Of a stretch of DNA of 64,000 nucleotides, positions 36,210 through 47,000 are shown piece after piece. The notes below the pieces were generated by a model that ran no database searches, was not told where the DNA came from, and saw only the letters and a program-made list of their open reading frames with translations. The DNA is taken from the NCBI GenBank assembly GCA_011033025.1, contig WFMF01000053.1:186001-250000 (forward strand), given 5' to 3'. Source of the stretch: Beroe forskalii (taxonomy: Eukaryota > Ctenophora > Nuda > Beroida > Beroidae). Position numbers and translations under genes: made by a program. Positions within the stretch are counted from its first letter, which is position 1, and each line of letters starts with the position of its first letter.

Positions 36210-37500
36210 TTATTTTTATTGAATAATAGAATTTTCTGTTACCAATCTATGATAGACGCAGATAGCAAATAATTTAAGGATCAGCTTATCTTGCCAGTGA
36301 CATTTTCAAGGCTGATAATTGCGATAACTTGGAAAATGGAAGCTCAAGTTTATACATTGAGAGCTGAGAAGTACATTAGTACTATACAGGGTTAAAATTG
36401 TACATCCCAATCAGGAGTGTCCCCAGTCAGATCACATGACAAAGCAGAGGACACTCCCTCAACCATTGATAGAGCAGAACTGAGAACAAGGTTCACGTGA
36501 CTGATAGAGGAGGAAGCAAGCAATATCTCTTTGACCATGAAGAAATCCAGTTAACAATGACCTAGTTTGTTATATTTCAACGAGTAGGCACTCTTGCTAA
36601 TTCTATTTCATCGTTCGGCAGTCTTGAAGCTTATTCCGATCCCGAGATTTGTGAAAAGTGAAACACAAAAAAATTCGTTTTATTGTTTTCTATTTTTTGT
36701 CTGGTGTTGCTACACCCCCTGGGTCTGAAAAAGGCGGACAAAGCGGATTCAAAACGACGGAATGTCGCTCGGAATAATGGGAATCGAGGTCTAATCCCAT
36801 AGTCATGGATTAGACCTGCATTTCTATTGTCTGAGATCGCGAATTCGTACTCTTCTGATTCAGATGATTAGGAAACGGCCAAGATAACGGTATACAAGTT
36901 CCCCAGGATAGTGAACCGTCGCTCATAATCGGGGCACCATGGAATTTTCTGATACCAATCTACTAAATCTACGATAGACGCAGATAACAGATAATTTTAG
37001 AATCAGCAAGTCTTGCCAGTGCCATTTTCAAGCTGATAATTCCGATTACGGCAGTCTTAAGAACTTCTCTGACACCACCGGCTGGCCGGCCGGCTGGCCG
37101 ACTTGCCAGACAGCCAGCTAGCCGGTTAGCCAGCCGGCCAGCAGGTCGGCTAGCCGGCCGGCTAGTTAGCCAGCTGATCGGCTAGCCGATCGTCTTGCCA
37201 GTGCAATTTTCGAGCTGATAACTGCGATTACTTGGAAAATGGAAGCTTTAGTTTATACACTGGGAGCCAAGAAGTACATTAGCACTATACAAGGTTAAAA
37301 TTGTACATCCCAATCAGGAGTCAGGGTGCATGTGAATGCCGAGTGTCCCCAGTCAGATCACATGACAAGGCAAGGGACACTCTCCCTCAACCAATGATCG
37401 AGCAGAAAAAGGTTCACGTGACTGATAGAGAAGGAAGAGGAGGAAGCAAGCAGTATCTCTTTGACAATGAAAAGATCGGGGAACGGACAGTTCATCTCGC
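36210..37500. repeat. Direct repeats inside the left arm
   Basis: The block containing TACCAATCTA, GATAGACGCAGATA, CTTGCCAGTG and ATTTTCAAGGCTGATAAT at about 36235-36330 recurs at about 36950-37040, and part again at 37190-37250. The block AAGTACATTAG, AAAATTGTACATCCCAATCA, GTCCCCAGTCAGATCACATG, TTCACGTGACTGATAGAG at about 36370-36540 recurs at about 37270-37470. The same layout is mirrored in the right arm. Confidence 0.8.
37075..37195. repeat. GCCGGC/GGCTGGC self-complementary tract, left arm
   Basis: A run built almost only of GGCTGGCC, GGCCGGC, GCTAGCCGG and related words. It is highly self-complementary and CpG-rich, unlike its surroundings. The mirrored right-arm tract (about 41805-41890) is shorter. 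Confidence 0.75.
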
Positions 37501-37705
37501 GACACTTCATCTCATGACATTTCATCTTCGACACTTCATCTCAAAGTACGACATTTCATATCGTACTGTAAATTGATTCTATCCTGAAGTACGACATTTC
37601 ATCTTCAGAGTGCGACGTTTGACGTTTCATCTCAAAGGGTACGGCAATTCATCTTTTACTGTAACTTGATTGTACTGTAACTCTGTAAAGTACGATATTT
37701 GATCT

Positions 37706-38705
37706 GGTAAAGGGACACTTGACCCCCCGACATTACATCCCCCGACATTACATCCCCCGACACTACATCCCCCGACATTACAACCCCTACTACAGTACTG
37801 TAAATCTATAGAGGAAAGCGGGGGGTCAAACGTCGCAGTTCGACGATTGCTGCGACATTTGACCCCCGACATTGCATTCCGCGATGAATAAACATAAATC
37901 AAACGCACTGATAGGCGGCTTAACCAAGGTGTTTAAGTGCGACATTTGACCCCCCCCCCCCGACATCACATCCCCTCTATATGCACAGTAAACTCCTATG
38001 CAACTGTGCTTGGGAACTGTGCTTCAGGTGTCGCACCATCGACTGAGCTGAGGACGTAGTGTCAAACAAAATGAACCCTCCTCGATTGAACAGCTCCTCG
38101 ATCCCCTCCTGCCATGCCTTCTCTCCACACTCCAGCATCTCTCCACACCCCAGCAACTCTCCTGACATACTGGAAAGTGAACGACTCTGTCAGTCTGTGC
38201 ATGGTGTGGTGATGGGACCTTCAAAGCAGCTCCCAAGCGGGAGACCCACCTCTACACTGTCCACGGATAAAATATTGGATTTACTGTTCCAGAGTGTTCC
38301 TCCCTGTTGCGGATGTTGTGGCTTCCTTCGAGTCCCTCTCCAGCTTCGGCTGGATCTGCCCGCACCACCAACGCCCTTGACTCCTTTCACCACTCCTTCA
38401 ACTCCTTGCTATGAGGCCACCACTCCTCCATGTGGAACCTTCTCAAGACACTCCAGACGCAGCAGAACCTCTCCTGAACCAAGATGTTCCGTGTAACCAG
38501 AGGAGACGTGTTCAAGCCATCTGCCCTGGAAAGAAGGAGGAACTACAGGATCCAGAACCTCCTCCAGACCTACTCCAGATCTTCTGTTGACAGCTTCCTG
38601 TCTATCAGATTTTATAAAGCACAGGGGGTCAAGTGTCGGGGGATGTAATGTCGGGGGATGTACTGACGGGGGATGTAATGTCGGGGGGTCAAATGTCGCA
38701 CTTTC
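37706..38705 (+). mobile_element. Foldback DNA element with Mutator-type transposase relic
   Basis: The ends are inverted: GGTAAAGGGACACTTGACCC at the left and its diverged inverse ending GGGTCAAATGTCGCACTTTC at the right. Each continues into tandem ~16 bp units CCCCCGACATTACATC (left about 37727-37790, right, inverted, about 38633-38690). TTTGATCT lies directly outside both ends (37698-37705 and 38706-38713; 9-mers match at 8 of 9), fitting the 8-10 bp target duplication of Mutator-like elements. The mirror-image site in the right arm of the large palindrome (about 41320-41340) is empty and reads ATGATCTCGAG, which confirms an insertion. The interior has a transposase relic, described separately. 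Drosophila FB/NOF is the known parallel. Confidence 0.75.
38343..38630 (+). pseudogene. Relic of Mutator-like (MULE) transposase C-terminal region
   Basis: One frame reads RTTNALDSFHHSFNSLL, stop TGA at 38412, GHHSSMWNLLKTLQTQQNLS, stop TGA at 38475, then TKMFRVTRGDVFKPSALERR and LLQTYSRSSVDSFLSIRF. The pattern N-N-x-[VL]-[DE]-[GS]-[FW]-H-x-x-[FW]-N-x-L-[LV] followed by IW-x-x-[LI]-x-x-[LE]-x-x-x-Q is what I know from the region after the DDE core in animal MULE transposases. Only the C-terminal part remains and both breaks are TGA. Assignment is by pattern, without a search. Confidence 0.55.
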
Positions 38706-38739
38706 TTTGATCTCGAGAGTACGACGTTTCATCTCCAAG

Positions 38740-39472
38740 GCTACGACACTTCATCTCTGGGGGTGACACCTCTTATCAGGGTGGGAAACTTGATCTCAGG
38801 GCACGAAACTTCATCTCAACGTTCGGAACTTCATCTCAGAGTACGACGTTTCATCTCAGACTGTGACATTTCATCTCTCGGTGTGTCACTTCATCTCAAG
38901 GAACGACACAACATCTCTGGCGGGTACGATACTTCATCTCCAGGTACGACACTTCATCTCAGACTGCGATATTTCATCTCTGGGTACAACACTTCATCTC
39001 AGAGTACCACACTTCAACTCAGGATACGACACTTCATCTCAGACTGCGACACTTCATCTCAAGGAAGGAAACTTTATCTCAGTGTACGACACTTCATCTC
39101 AGGGTTCGACAATTCATCTCGGGGTACGACACATCATCTCCGACTGCGACATTTCATCTCTGGGTACGACACTTTATCTCAGGGTAAGACATTTCATCTC
39201 AGGTACGACACTTAGTCTCAGGGTAAGACACTTCATCTCTGGGTACGACACTTCATCTCAGGGTACGACACTTCATCTCAGACTGGGACATTTCATCTCT
39301 AGGTACGCCACTTCATCTCAGATTGCGACACTTTATCTCTGGTTACGACACTTCATCTCGGGGTACGACAATTCATCTCAGACTACGACATTTCATCTCA
39401 GAGTCAGACTGGGACGTTTCATCTCTAGGTACGACACTTCATCTCAGACTGCAACACTTCATCTCTGGGAAG
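38740..39472 (+). repeat. 20 bp satellite, forward orientation
   Basis: Units of consensus GGGTACGACACTTCATCTCA, with GACTGCGACATTTCATCTCT as a common variant. About 35 copies. Because the unit is 20 bp and stop-poor, all frames cycle through the same 20 residues, giving long spurious open frames. Confidence 0.92.
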
Positions 39473-39918
39473 TGTCGTACCCAGAGATGAAGTGTCGCAG
39501 TCAAAGATGAAGTATCGTACCCGCCGGGCCAGAGATGAAGTGTCGCAGTCTGATATGAACTGTGGTACCAAAAGATGAAATGTCGTACCCTGAGATGAAG
39601 TGTCGTACCCTGAGATGAAATGTCGCAGTCTGAGTGAAGTTTCGTACCCTGTGTTGCAGTGTCGTACCCTGAGATGAAATCTCGTTGTCTGAGATGAAGT
39701 GTTGTACCCTGAGATGAAGTGTCGTACCTGAGATGAAATGTCGTACCCTGAGATGAAATGTCGTTGTCTGAGATGAAGTGTTGTACCCTGAGATGAAGTG
39801 TCGTAGTTTGAGGTAAAGTTTCGAACTGAGAGATGAAGTGTCGCAGTCTGAGATGAAGTGTCGTTCCATGAGATGAAGTGTGGTACCCTGAGTTGAAGTT
39901 TTGAACCCTGAGATGAAG
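39473..39918 (-). repeat. 20 bp satellite, inverted orientation (inner part)
   Basis: The same unit as at 38740-39472, reverse complemented (TGAGATGAAGTGTCGTACCC). The flip occurs within about 10 bp of 39474. The last ~250 bp (39670-39918) are repeated directly at 40678-40928. Confidence 0.92.
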
Positions 39919-40677
39919 TTTTTTTTTTTTTTTTTTTTTTTTAATTTTAAACCTCAGTGTCCCAAAATCACTATCAGATCTCAGATGGCCACAAACTGAC
40001 CGCACAGAAGCACAACCCCTGTCAGCAACTAAGAGTGCTCTAGCATCAGAGGTTATGCTCCCCGCGGAGCAGCATGGGAATGGCCAGGAGCCACCCATCT
40101 CAAAATTGGTGATTTTTGAATAGGACAAAGAGTATTCCACGCTACCACCACACTCGAGGCCCGGGCTGGGGCCATGTCATCAAGACTAAGTCTAGTTAAC
40201 ACGGTGTTAGCGGCACTGCAAGAACAGAGGTGGGCAACCTGCATGGAGATACTCTTGCAACATAAAATATAAGAGAACTCACCCAGAAAAATAGAATCAA
40301 AAAGAAAATGAATAATGAATTAATGTAATTGGTGAATATAAAGTGGAAAAAAACGAAAAGAAAAGCTGAAAAGGACAAATATGATAGCTCTATGACCGGC
40401 TCAACAGAGTAAATATTACAATATAACTTAAGGAATAGGAGCTGACAAGAAGAATAATAAAGACACTTGCAGGGCCTGGCCAAGCAAATCAGGATATCAT
40501 CCCTGCCTCTTCTAAGGCGGTTCTAACTGCTAGCCTGTCTCCCCGCACCACAAGTCTTACCCAATTTTTGAAATTTATCCAGTCTAAGGGCTTTTGATAT
40601 TGAAACTGCTTACTAATATACCATTTTGACACCATGTTGATGTAGTTAATAGTGGAGTTATCGTGATTACAAGTACC
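39919..40677 (-). mobile_element. 5'-truncated LINE 3' end with poly(A) tail
   Basis: On the minus strand it ends in a run of about 24 A (plus-strand T run at 39919-39942). Near its 5' end is a short frame (WINFKNWVRLVVRGDRL..., stop near 40489) and a long 3' UTR. No satellite is present inside. It interrupts the right-arm satellite and is flanked by a direct repeat of about 250 bp. The retrotransposon clade cannot be told from this piece. Confidence 0.65.
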
Positions 40678-41300
40678 CAGAGATGAAATCTCGTTGTCTG
40701 AGATGAAGTGTTGTACCCGGAGATGAAGTGTCGTACCTGAGATGAAATGTCGTACCCTGAGATGAAATGTCGTTGTCTGAGATGAAGTGTTGTACCCTGA
40801 GATGAAGTGTCGCAGTCTGAGGTAAAGTTTCGTACTGAGAGATGAAGTGTCGCAGTCTGAGATGAAGTGTCGTTCCATGAGATGAAGTGTGGTACCCTGA
40901 GTTGAAGTTTTGAACCCTGAGATGAAGTTTTGTTCCCTGAGATGAAGTGTCGCTGTCTGAGATGAAGTTTCGTACCTTGAGATGAAGTGTCGTACCCGCC
41001 AGAGATAAAGGTTCGCAGTCTGAGATGAAGTGTCGTACACCCTGAGATGAAGTGTCGTACTCTGAAATGAAGTATTGTACCGAGAGATGGAATGTCGCAG
41101 TCTGAGATGGAGTGTCGTACCGAGAGATGAAATGTCGCAGTCTGAGATGAAGTGTCGTACCTGAGATGAAGTGTCATACCGAGAGATGTAATGTCGCAGT
41201 CTAAGAATAAGATGAAGGGTCATACACTGAGATCAAGTTTCCTACCCTGATAAGAGGTGTCAACCCCAGAGTTGAAATGTCGTAGCCTTGGAGATGAAAC
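40678..41300 (-). repeat. 20 bp satellite, inverted orientation (outer part)
   Basis: Its first ~250 bp duplicate 39670-39918. The remainder mirrors the left-arm satellite. The edge at 41216-41290 (GAGATCAAGTTTCCTACCCT, GATAAGAGGTGTCA) is the exact mirror of 38740-38800. Confidence 0.9.
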
Positions 41301-41804
41301 GTCGTACTCTCGAGATCATATGTCAGTACAATCAAGGTACAGCACAAGATGAATTGTCGTACCCTTTGAGATGAAACGTCGCACTCTGGAGATGAAATGT
41401 CGTACTTCTGGATAGAATCAATTTACAGTACGAGATGAAATGTCGTACTTTGAGATGAAGTGTCGAAGATGAAATGTCAGGAGATGAAGTGTCGCGAGAT
41501 GAAATGTCCGTTCCCCGATCTTTTCATTGTCAAAGAGATACTGCTTGCTTTCTCCTCCTCCTTCTCTATCAGTCACGTGAACCTTTTTTCTGCTCGATCA
41601 TTGGTTGAGGGAGAGTGTCCCTTGCCTTGTCATGTGATCTGACTGGGGACACTCGGCATTCACATGCACCCTGACTCCTGATTGGGATGTACAATTTTAA
41701 CCTTGTATTATAGTGCTAATGCACTTCTTGGCTCCCAGTGTATAAACTAAAGCTTCCATTTTCCAAGAAATCGCAATTATCAGCTCGAAAATTGCACTGG
41801 CAAG

Positions 41805-41890
41805 ACGATCGGCTAGCCGACCAGCTGGCTAACTAGCCGACCGGCTGGCTAACCGGCTAGCTGGCTGTCTGGCAAGTTGGCCAGCCGGTG
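41805..41890. repeat. GCCGGC/GGCTGGC tract, right arm
   Basis: Mirror of the tract at 37075-37195, shorter by about 35 bp. The length difference suggests instability of this self-complementary sequence. Confidence 0.7.
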
Positions 41891-42840
41891 GTGTCAGAGA
41901 AGTTCTTAAGACTGCCGTTATCGCAATTATCAGCTTGAAAATGGTACTGGCAAGACTTGCTGATTCTAAAATTATCTGTTTTCTGCGTCTATCGTTGAAT
42001 TAGTAGATTGGTATCAAAAAATTCCATGGTGCCCAGATTTTGAGCGACGGTTCACAATCCTGAGGAACTTGCACTGAATCAGAAGAGTACGAATTCGCGA
42101 TCTCAGACAACAGAGAAATGCAGGTCTAATACCTGACTATGGGATTGGACCTCGATTCCCATTATTCCGAGCGACATTCCGTCGTTTTGAATCCGCTTTG
42201 TCCGCCTTTTTCAGACCCAGGGGGTGAGCAACGCCAGACAAAAAATACAAAACAATAAAACGGATTTTTTGTGTTTCACTTTTCACAGATCTCGGGATCG
42301 GAATAAGATTCAAGACTGCCGAACGATGAAATAGAATTAGCAAGAGTGCCTACTCGTTAAAATAAAACAAACTCGGTCACTGTTAACTGGATTTCTTCAT
42401 GGTCAAAGAGATACTGCTTGTTTCCTCCTCTATCAGTCACGTGAACCTTGTTCTGCTCTATCAATGGTTGAGGGAGTGTCCTCTGCTTTGTCATGTGATC
42501 TGACTGGGGACACTCCTGATTGGGATGTACAATTTTAACCCTGTATAGTACTAATGTACTTCTCAGCTCTCAATGTATAAACTTGAGCTTCCATTTTCCA
42601 TTTTGAGTTATCACAATTATCAGCCTTGAAAATGTCACTGGCAGGATAAGCTGATCCTTAAATTATTTGCTATCTGCGTCTATCATAGATTGGTAACAGA
42701 AAATTCTATTATTCAATAAAAATAAGTCTTACCAATGCCATAGATAGCACAGAATTGACACAGACAACTCAGATCCATGAACGCGCATAGAATTGCAATC
42801 GCGCGCGGAATCAGAGCGCGCACAAAGTACTAGCAGGCGG

Positions 42841-42872
42841 ATCACGTGACAGGTCACGTGATGTGACGTCGA
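42841..42872 (+). promoter_or_regulatory. E-box/CRE block upstream of LINE ORF1
   Basis: Two TCACGTGA-type E-boxes and ATGTGACGTC, mirror of 36060-36092. It lies 65-95 bp before the ORF1 start of the CR1-like LINE, where a LINE internal promoter would be expected. Confidence 0.45.
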
Positions 42873-42933
42873 AACAGAAAAACGCCCAGAGGCAAAGGAA
42901 GACATTGTCCAATTTCAAAAGAATACTGCTGCT

Positions 42934-44058
42934 ATGGATATAAATCCAAATAAATCTGAGTCCAATCACCACAGCTTGACTCCAGATGCATTGGACAGTG
43001 AGAATGGTTTGATTAGAGACAGCAGTAAAAGTACTAATGATGTGGTTCCATTTGAGGAGGAAATTTCTTCATTGAAGCGCCCTTTAAGGGAGTCTTATGG
43101 TTATAGATCACCTGCATCCAAACCACCCTGCAATAAAAAGGCTTATGGTGTTTCAAAGGATTCTTGTCCATGTTTAGGGACTGCTAAAGAATGTCTGTGG
43201 ATAACATGTTCCTTGTGTGAACAAAACTTTCATACTGATTGTGTTGGGTTAACTGGTTTAAAACAAAATGGAGTGGAGCAACTGATAACCTGGAAATGTT
43301 GCGTTTGTTATAAGCCTTCATTTCTTTCTGAATCTGTGATACCTACCAAAGAGATTGTAAGAAGGATTGTCCGGGAAGAACTCCATGATGTTCAGAAGAA
43401 GATTGAGGATGTGGTCAAAACCTCTCTCCCAAGGAACCCTAGTGTAAGTGGATGTACTAAGGAAGATGTTACAAAAATTGTTGCTAGCTATGCTGAGGTT
43501 ACTGAGCGTAAACAGAAAAAGACACTAGAGGAGGTTGTGGAATCTCAGAAAAAGACTGTTGAAAAGATTGTAAAGGATGGACAAAAACAAGTCATCGAAG
43601 CAACAAATGGACCAGTTGCTATTAAAGAAGTTTGTATGAATATAAATGTAGAAAACATTGAAAGGGAGAAGAAAAAGAAGAATGTTATTGTCAGCAATGT
43701 CCCAGAGCCAGCAACAAACCTGAATGGTGAAGCAAGAAAGGCTAAAGACATGGAATACCTGTGTCATGAGTTAGATATGGACAGGAAAGAAATTGTAACA
43801 TGTTTCCGGACTGGAAAATTGCAAAAAGACACCAATGACACAGTAAAACCCAGACCTATTGTTGTTGTTTTTAAGAATGAAGAGATAGCAAATTTTTGGC
43901 ACAATGACAAGAGAGGATTTAAGTCTAATGCCCACTGGGTGAACCCAGACTTCTGCAGAGCTGATAGAGATGCTCAGTTTTTTCTGAGGCAAGAGCGAAG
44001 GAAGAGGCGACAATTGTTGGAAGAGAAAAAGAGGAAAGAACAGGAAAGAAGCAATTAA
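42934..44058 (+). CDS. CR1-like LINE ORF1 protein (PHD-type zinc finger)
   Basis: 374 residues from ATG 42934, directly after the palindrome edge. Residues about 75-125 form a Cys/His cluster of PHD type (CPCLG, WITCSLCEQNFHTDC, WKCCVC). A coiled coil with KIVKDGQKQ-type heptads follows (about 150-235), then an RRM-like part (KKNVIVSNVPEP, VKPRPIVVVFKN) and a basic C-terminus (RRKRRQLLEEKKRK). ORF1 proteins of this plan bind element RNA in CR1/L2-type LINEs. No internal stop. It ends at TAA 44056-44058 and overlaps the open ORF2 frame in the -1 phase. Confidence 0.88.
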   Translation: MDINPNKSESNHHSLTPDALDSENGLIRDSSKSTNDVVPFEEEISSLKRPLRESYGYRSPASKPPCNKKAYGVSKDSCPCLGTAKECLWITCSLCEQNFHTDCVGLTGLKQNGVEQLITWKCCVCYKPSFLSESVIPTKEIVRRIVREELHDVQKKIEDVVKTSLPRNPSVSGCTKEDVTKIVASYAEVTERKQKKTLEEVVESQKKTVEKIVKDGQKQVIEATNGPVAIKEVCMNINVENIEREKKKKNVIVSNVPEPATNLNGEARKAKDMEYLCHELDMDRKEIVTCFRTGKLQKDTNDTVKPRPIVVVFKNEEIANFWHNDKRGFKSNAHWVNPDFCRADRDAQFFLRQERRKRRQLLEEKKRKEQERSN

Positions 44059-44087
44059 GGGTTTTTTACACAAATGCTAATGGACTG

Positions 44088-47000
44088 ATGAATAAGCTTT
44101 CAGAGCTAAAAATTTTCATTGACTCTGAGAACATTGAAATTGCTTGCATTACAGAAACACATTTCCACAAAGAAATCCTGGATGCAGAGATTAATCTTCC
44201 TGGATTTACCGTTTACAGAGGTGACAGAAATTTCAAACTGGACCGCACAATCAAGAAAGCCTCAGAAATAAGTGAAGGTGGTGGCTCAGTGATATATGTC
44301 AAAAATCATATTGCAATAATAGAGGAATCACATCATTCATCCCATGACTCAACTTCTGTTACCATACAAACTGAAATAGGAAATATTTTGATTGGGTGTT
44401 TCTATCGTTCATCTTCTCTAAATGAAGATCAAAACTCTGAATTTTTAGATCACTTCCTTCAGAATGCTTCATGTAATGATCAAACTGAAAAGATCTTGTT
44501 GGGGGATTTCAACTGTCCTGACATCTCTTGGCTGTCTGGCAATATCATTGGACCAAAGAACTCTACTGACAATAGCATCAAAGTACAACAGAAATTCGTT
44601 GAAGGAGTTCATGACACTGGGTTATCATGGTTGATTACAAATGAAAAGACAAGGTGCAGAAAAGTGGGTGATTCAATCCAGGAAAGCACAATTGACCAAA
44701 TCTTCTTATCTGAAGAATCTCTCTCCAATGACTTTAAGATGTTCCCTCCTCTTGGTAAGAGTGACCATGTTTCAATGATAGTGGATCTGAATGTCATAAA
44801 AATTGATCAGGTCCATTCAAGAGAAACTGATGATGTCAGAAGGAATTGGTCAAAAATGGAGTATAATGACATATTAGAGCTCTCAAAGAGCATTGATTGG
44901 GCTTTTTCAAAAGAGCAAGAGTTCATGAATGTTGAAGAAATGTGGTCAGAAATCCACAGTAAATTGTTAAAAGTTAATGATTCAATTCCTAAATGTAATG
45001 ATCATCACTCTGAAGACAACAATCAAAGAAGTACTCCTTGGTTAAATTCCTCCCTGAAGCGTGCTATCAGATCAAAGAACAAATGTTGGGGGATTTTCAA
45101 TGAAAGCCCAACTATTGAAAATCTCAATACAGCACTCATGAGACAGGGTGAAGTCGATGCAGTTGAATTGAAAGCTAAAGTTAAATATGAGAAACTTATA
45201 ACAAATGATCTGAAGCACAATTCTAAGGCATTTTATTCTTATCTACGTTCAAGAAGAAATGTCAAGTCAATTGTAACAGCACTAAAGAAAGCTGATGGAT
45301 CAATGACATCAAATGACAAAGAAACTGCTGAATGTTTTGCAGATGGTTTTAGTTCTGTTTTCACAAATGAACCATATGGTCCATTGCCTCAAACTTGTTA
45401 TAAGACAGTTGATAAGACCATTTCTGATGTTAACATTTCAGAAGAGGAGGTTTTAAATGAATTAAAGTCTTTAAACATATTCAAGAGCTCTGGTCCTGAC
45501 AACATACATCCTAAGTTGCTGAAAGCCCTTGCTGGAAACCCTGGTTTTGTCAAGAGCCTTACATTGCTATATAACAATTGTATCAATGAACAGAAGGTTC
45601 CTCAGTTATGGAAAGTTGCAAACATCATCAGTCTACACAAGAAAGATGCCAAGACAGATCCTCTCAACTACAGACCTGTATCCTTGACGTGCATCCTATG
45701 TAAAGTTTATGAGAAATTTATTAGAAACCATGTCTTAGAATTTGTCAAGGATGATATTAGTGAACACCAACATGGTTTTGTTGAAAACAAATCCTGTTTA
45801 TCAAATTTATTAGAGACTGTTGATGCCATAATTGATCTTCTAGACTCAGGATATCCTGTTGATTTGTTTTACTTTGATTTTTGCAAAGCTTTTGACACAG
45901 TCCCTCATCACAGGCTTCTCACTAAGTTGGAAAATTATGGCATCAAAGGCTCAACACTATCTATTTTAAGGGACTTCCTAAGTGAACGAACTTTACGTAC
46001 TTGTGTTAGGGGAAACTATTCATCTTTTAGAAAAGTACTATCTGGAGTGCCTCAGGGCTCAGTCTTGGGTCCCTTGTTATTTATTCTATATATTAATGAT
46101 CTTCCTGACATTATCAATAATCTAACAAAGTTATTTGCTGATGACTTGAAGTTAATTGTAAATGCAAGCAGTGATAACCAAGAAACTGTTGACATTGATC
46201 TTAAATCACTTGAAAACTGGGAATCTTTGTGGCTTCTTAAGTTTAATACTAAGAAATGCAAAGTCATGCATTTTGATTATAATAATAATCCCTTGAATGA
46301 ATATAGAATAGATGAAGTTGTTTTAGATAGTGTGCAATCTGAGAAAGATCTTGGAATTGTTGTGAATAATCAATTAAAATGGAAAGACAACATTAACTCT
46401 TGTATTAAAGATGCTAATAAAATGATTGCTTGGGTAACTAGAAACATGCTTACTCGTGATCCAGCTATTTTAAATCGTATCTATAAAACAATGATAAGAC
46501 CAAAGTTAGAGTATTGTGTTCAAATTTGGAACACAAGTATTTGCCATGGAAACTGGTCAACTATTTTAGAGCTTGAATCTGTACAGCGTAGATTTACAAG
46601 ATTAGTTGATGATATTGGACTTTTACCATATAGTGAGCGTTTGAAGAAGCTTAATCTTACAACATTAGGTGAAAGGAGATTAAGAGGTGACCTTATTGAA
46701 ACATATAAAATATTAAATGATAAAGTTCAATATGGTGGAAATATATTTAGACTTGGTAGGTCAGGAAAGAACATTTTACATAAAAGTGTTAAATCTAGTG
46801 TTTCTGATATTTGCAAATTAAGAGCTCATTTTCTGCCTGAAAGGGTTCGTAATTACTGGAATAAGCTACCAAACTATGTTAAGTCTTCAAATGATGTGAA
46901 TGCATTTAAGAGTAATTTGGAAGTTTTCAAGAATGAATGTTTACATGAAAATGCTGACAACTATTGGCAAGTTTCAAATCTTATATTAGACAAGATTGAA

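Larger units (their letters stand above)
36011..42920. mobile_element. Giant palindrome / foldback element
   Basis: The sequence from 36011 rightward (TTTTGAAATTGGACAATGTC) is the inverse of the sequence ending at 42920 (GACATTGTCCAATTTCAAAA). Inverted identity continues through both arms to a centre at about 39474, where the tandem 20 bp units flip orientation. Sampled stretches such as 36240-36480 against 42450-42690 differ at only a few per cent of sites. Removing the two insertions (37706-38705 in the left arm; 39919-40677 plus one copy of the direct repeat in the right) leaves arms of about 2.46 and 2.44 kb. Order from the ends inward: CpG-rich promoter-like block, two diverged copies of a ~0.7-0.9 kb unit, GCCGGC-rich block, then 20 bp satellite. 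No matching target duplication was seen at 36002-36010 and 42921-42929. Confidence 0.85.

Noticed and set aside
38763..41223. Several long open frames on both strands across the 20 bp satellite (HLRVRHFIS-type repeats)
   Set aside because: The 20 bp unit lacks stop codons, so every frame cycles through the same 20 residues. This is a property of the repeat, not evidence of coding.
36011..42920. Polinton-type or viral element with long terminal inverted repeats
   Set aside because: No polymerase, integrase or capsid genes lie between the arms; the arms meet at the centre with only satellite between them.
43525..46267. Open frames antisense to the LINE ORFs
   Set aside because: They lie within well-supported ORF1 and ORF2 and carry no domain; they are shadows of those genes.
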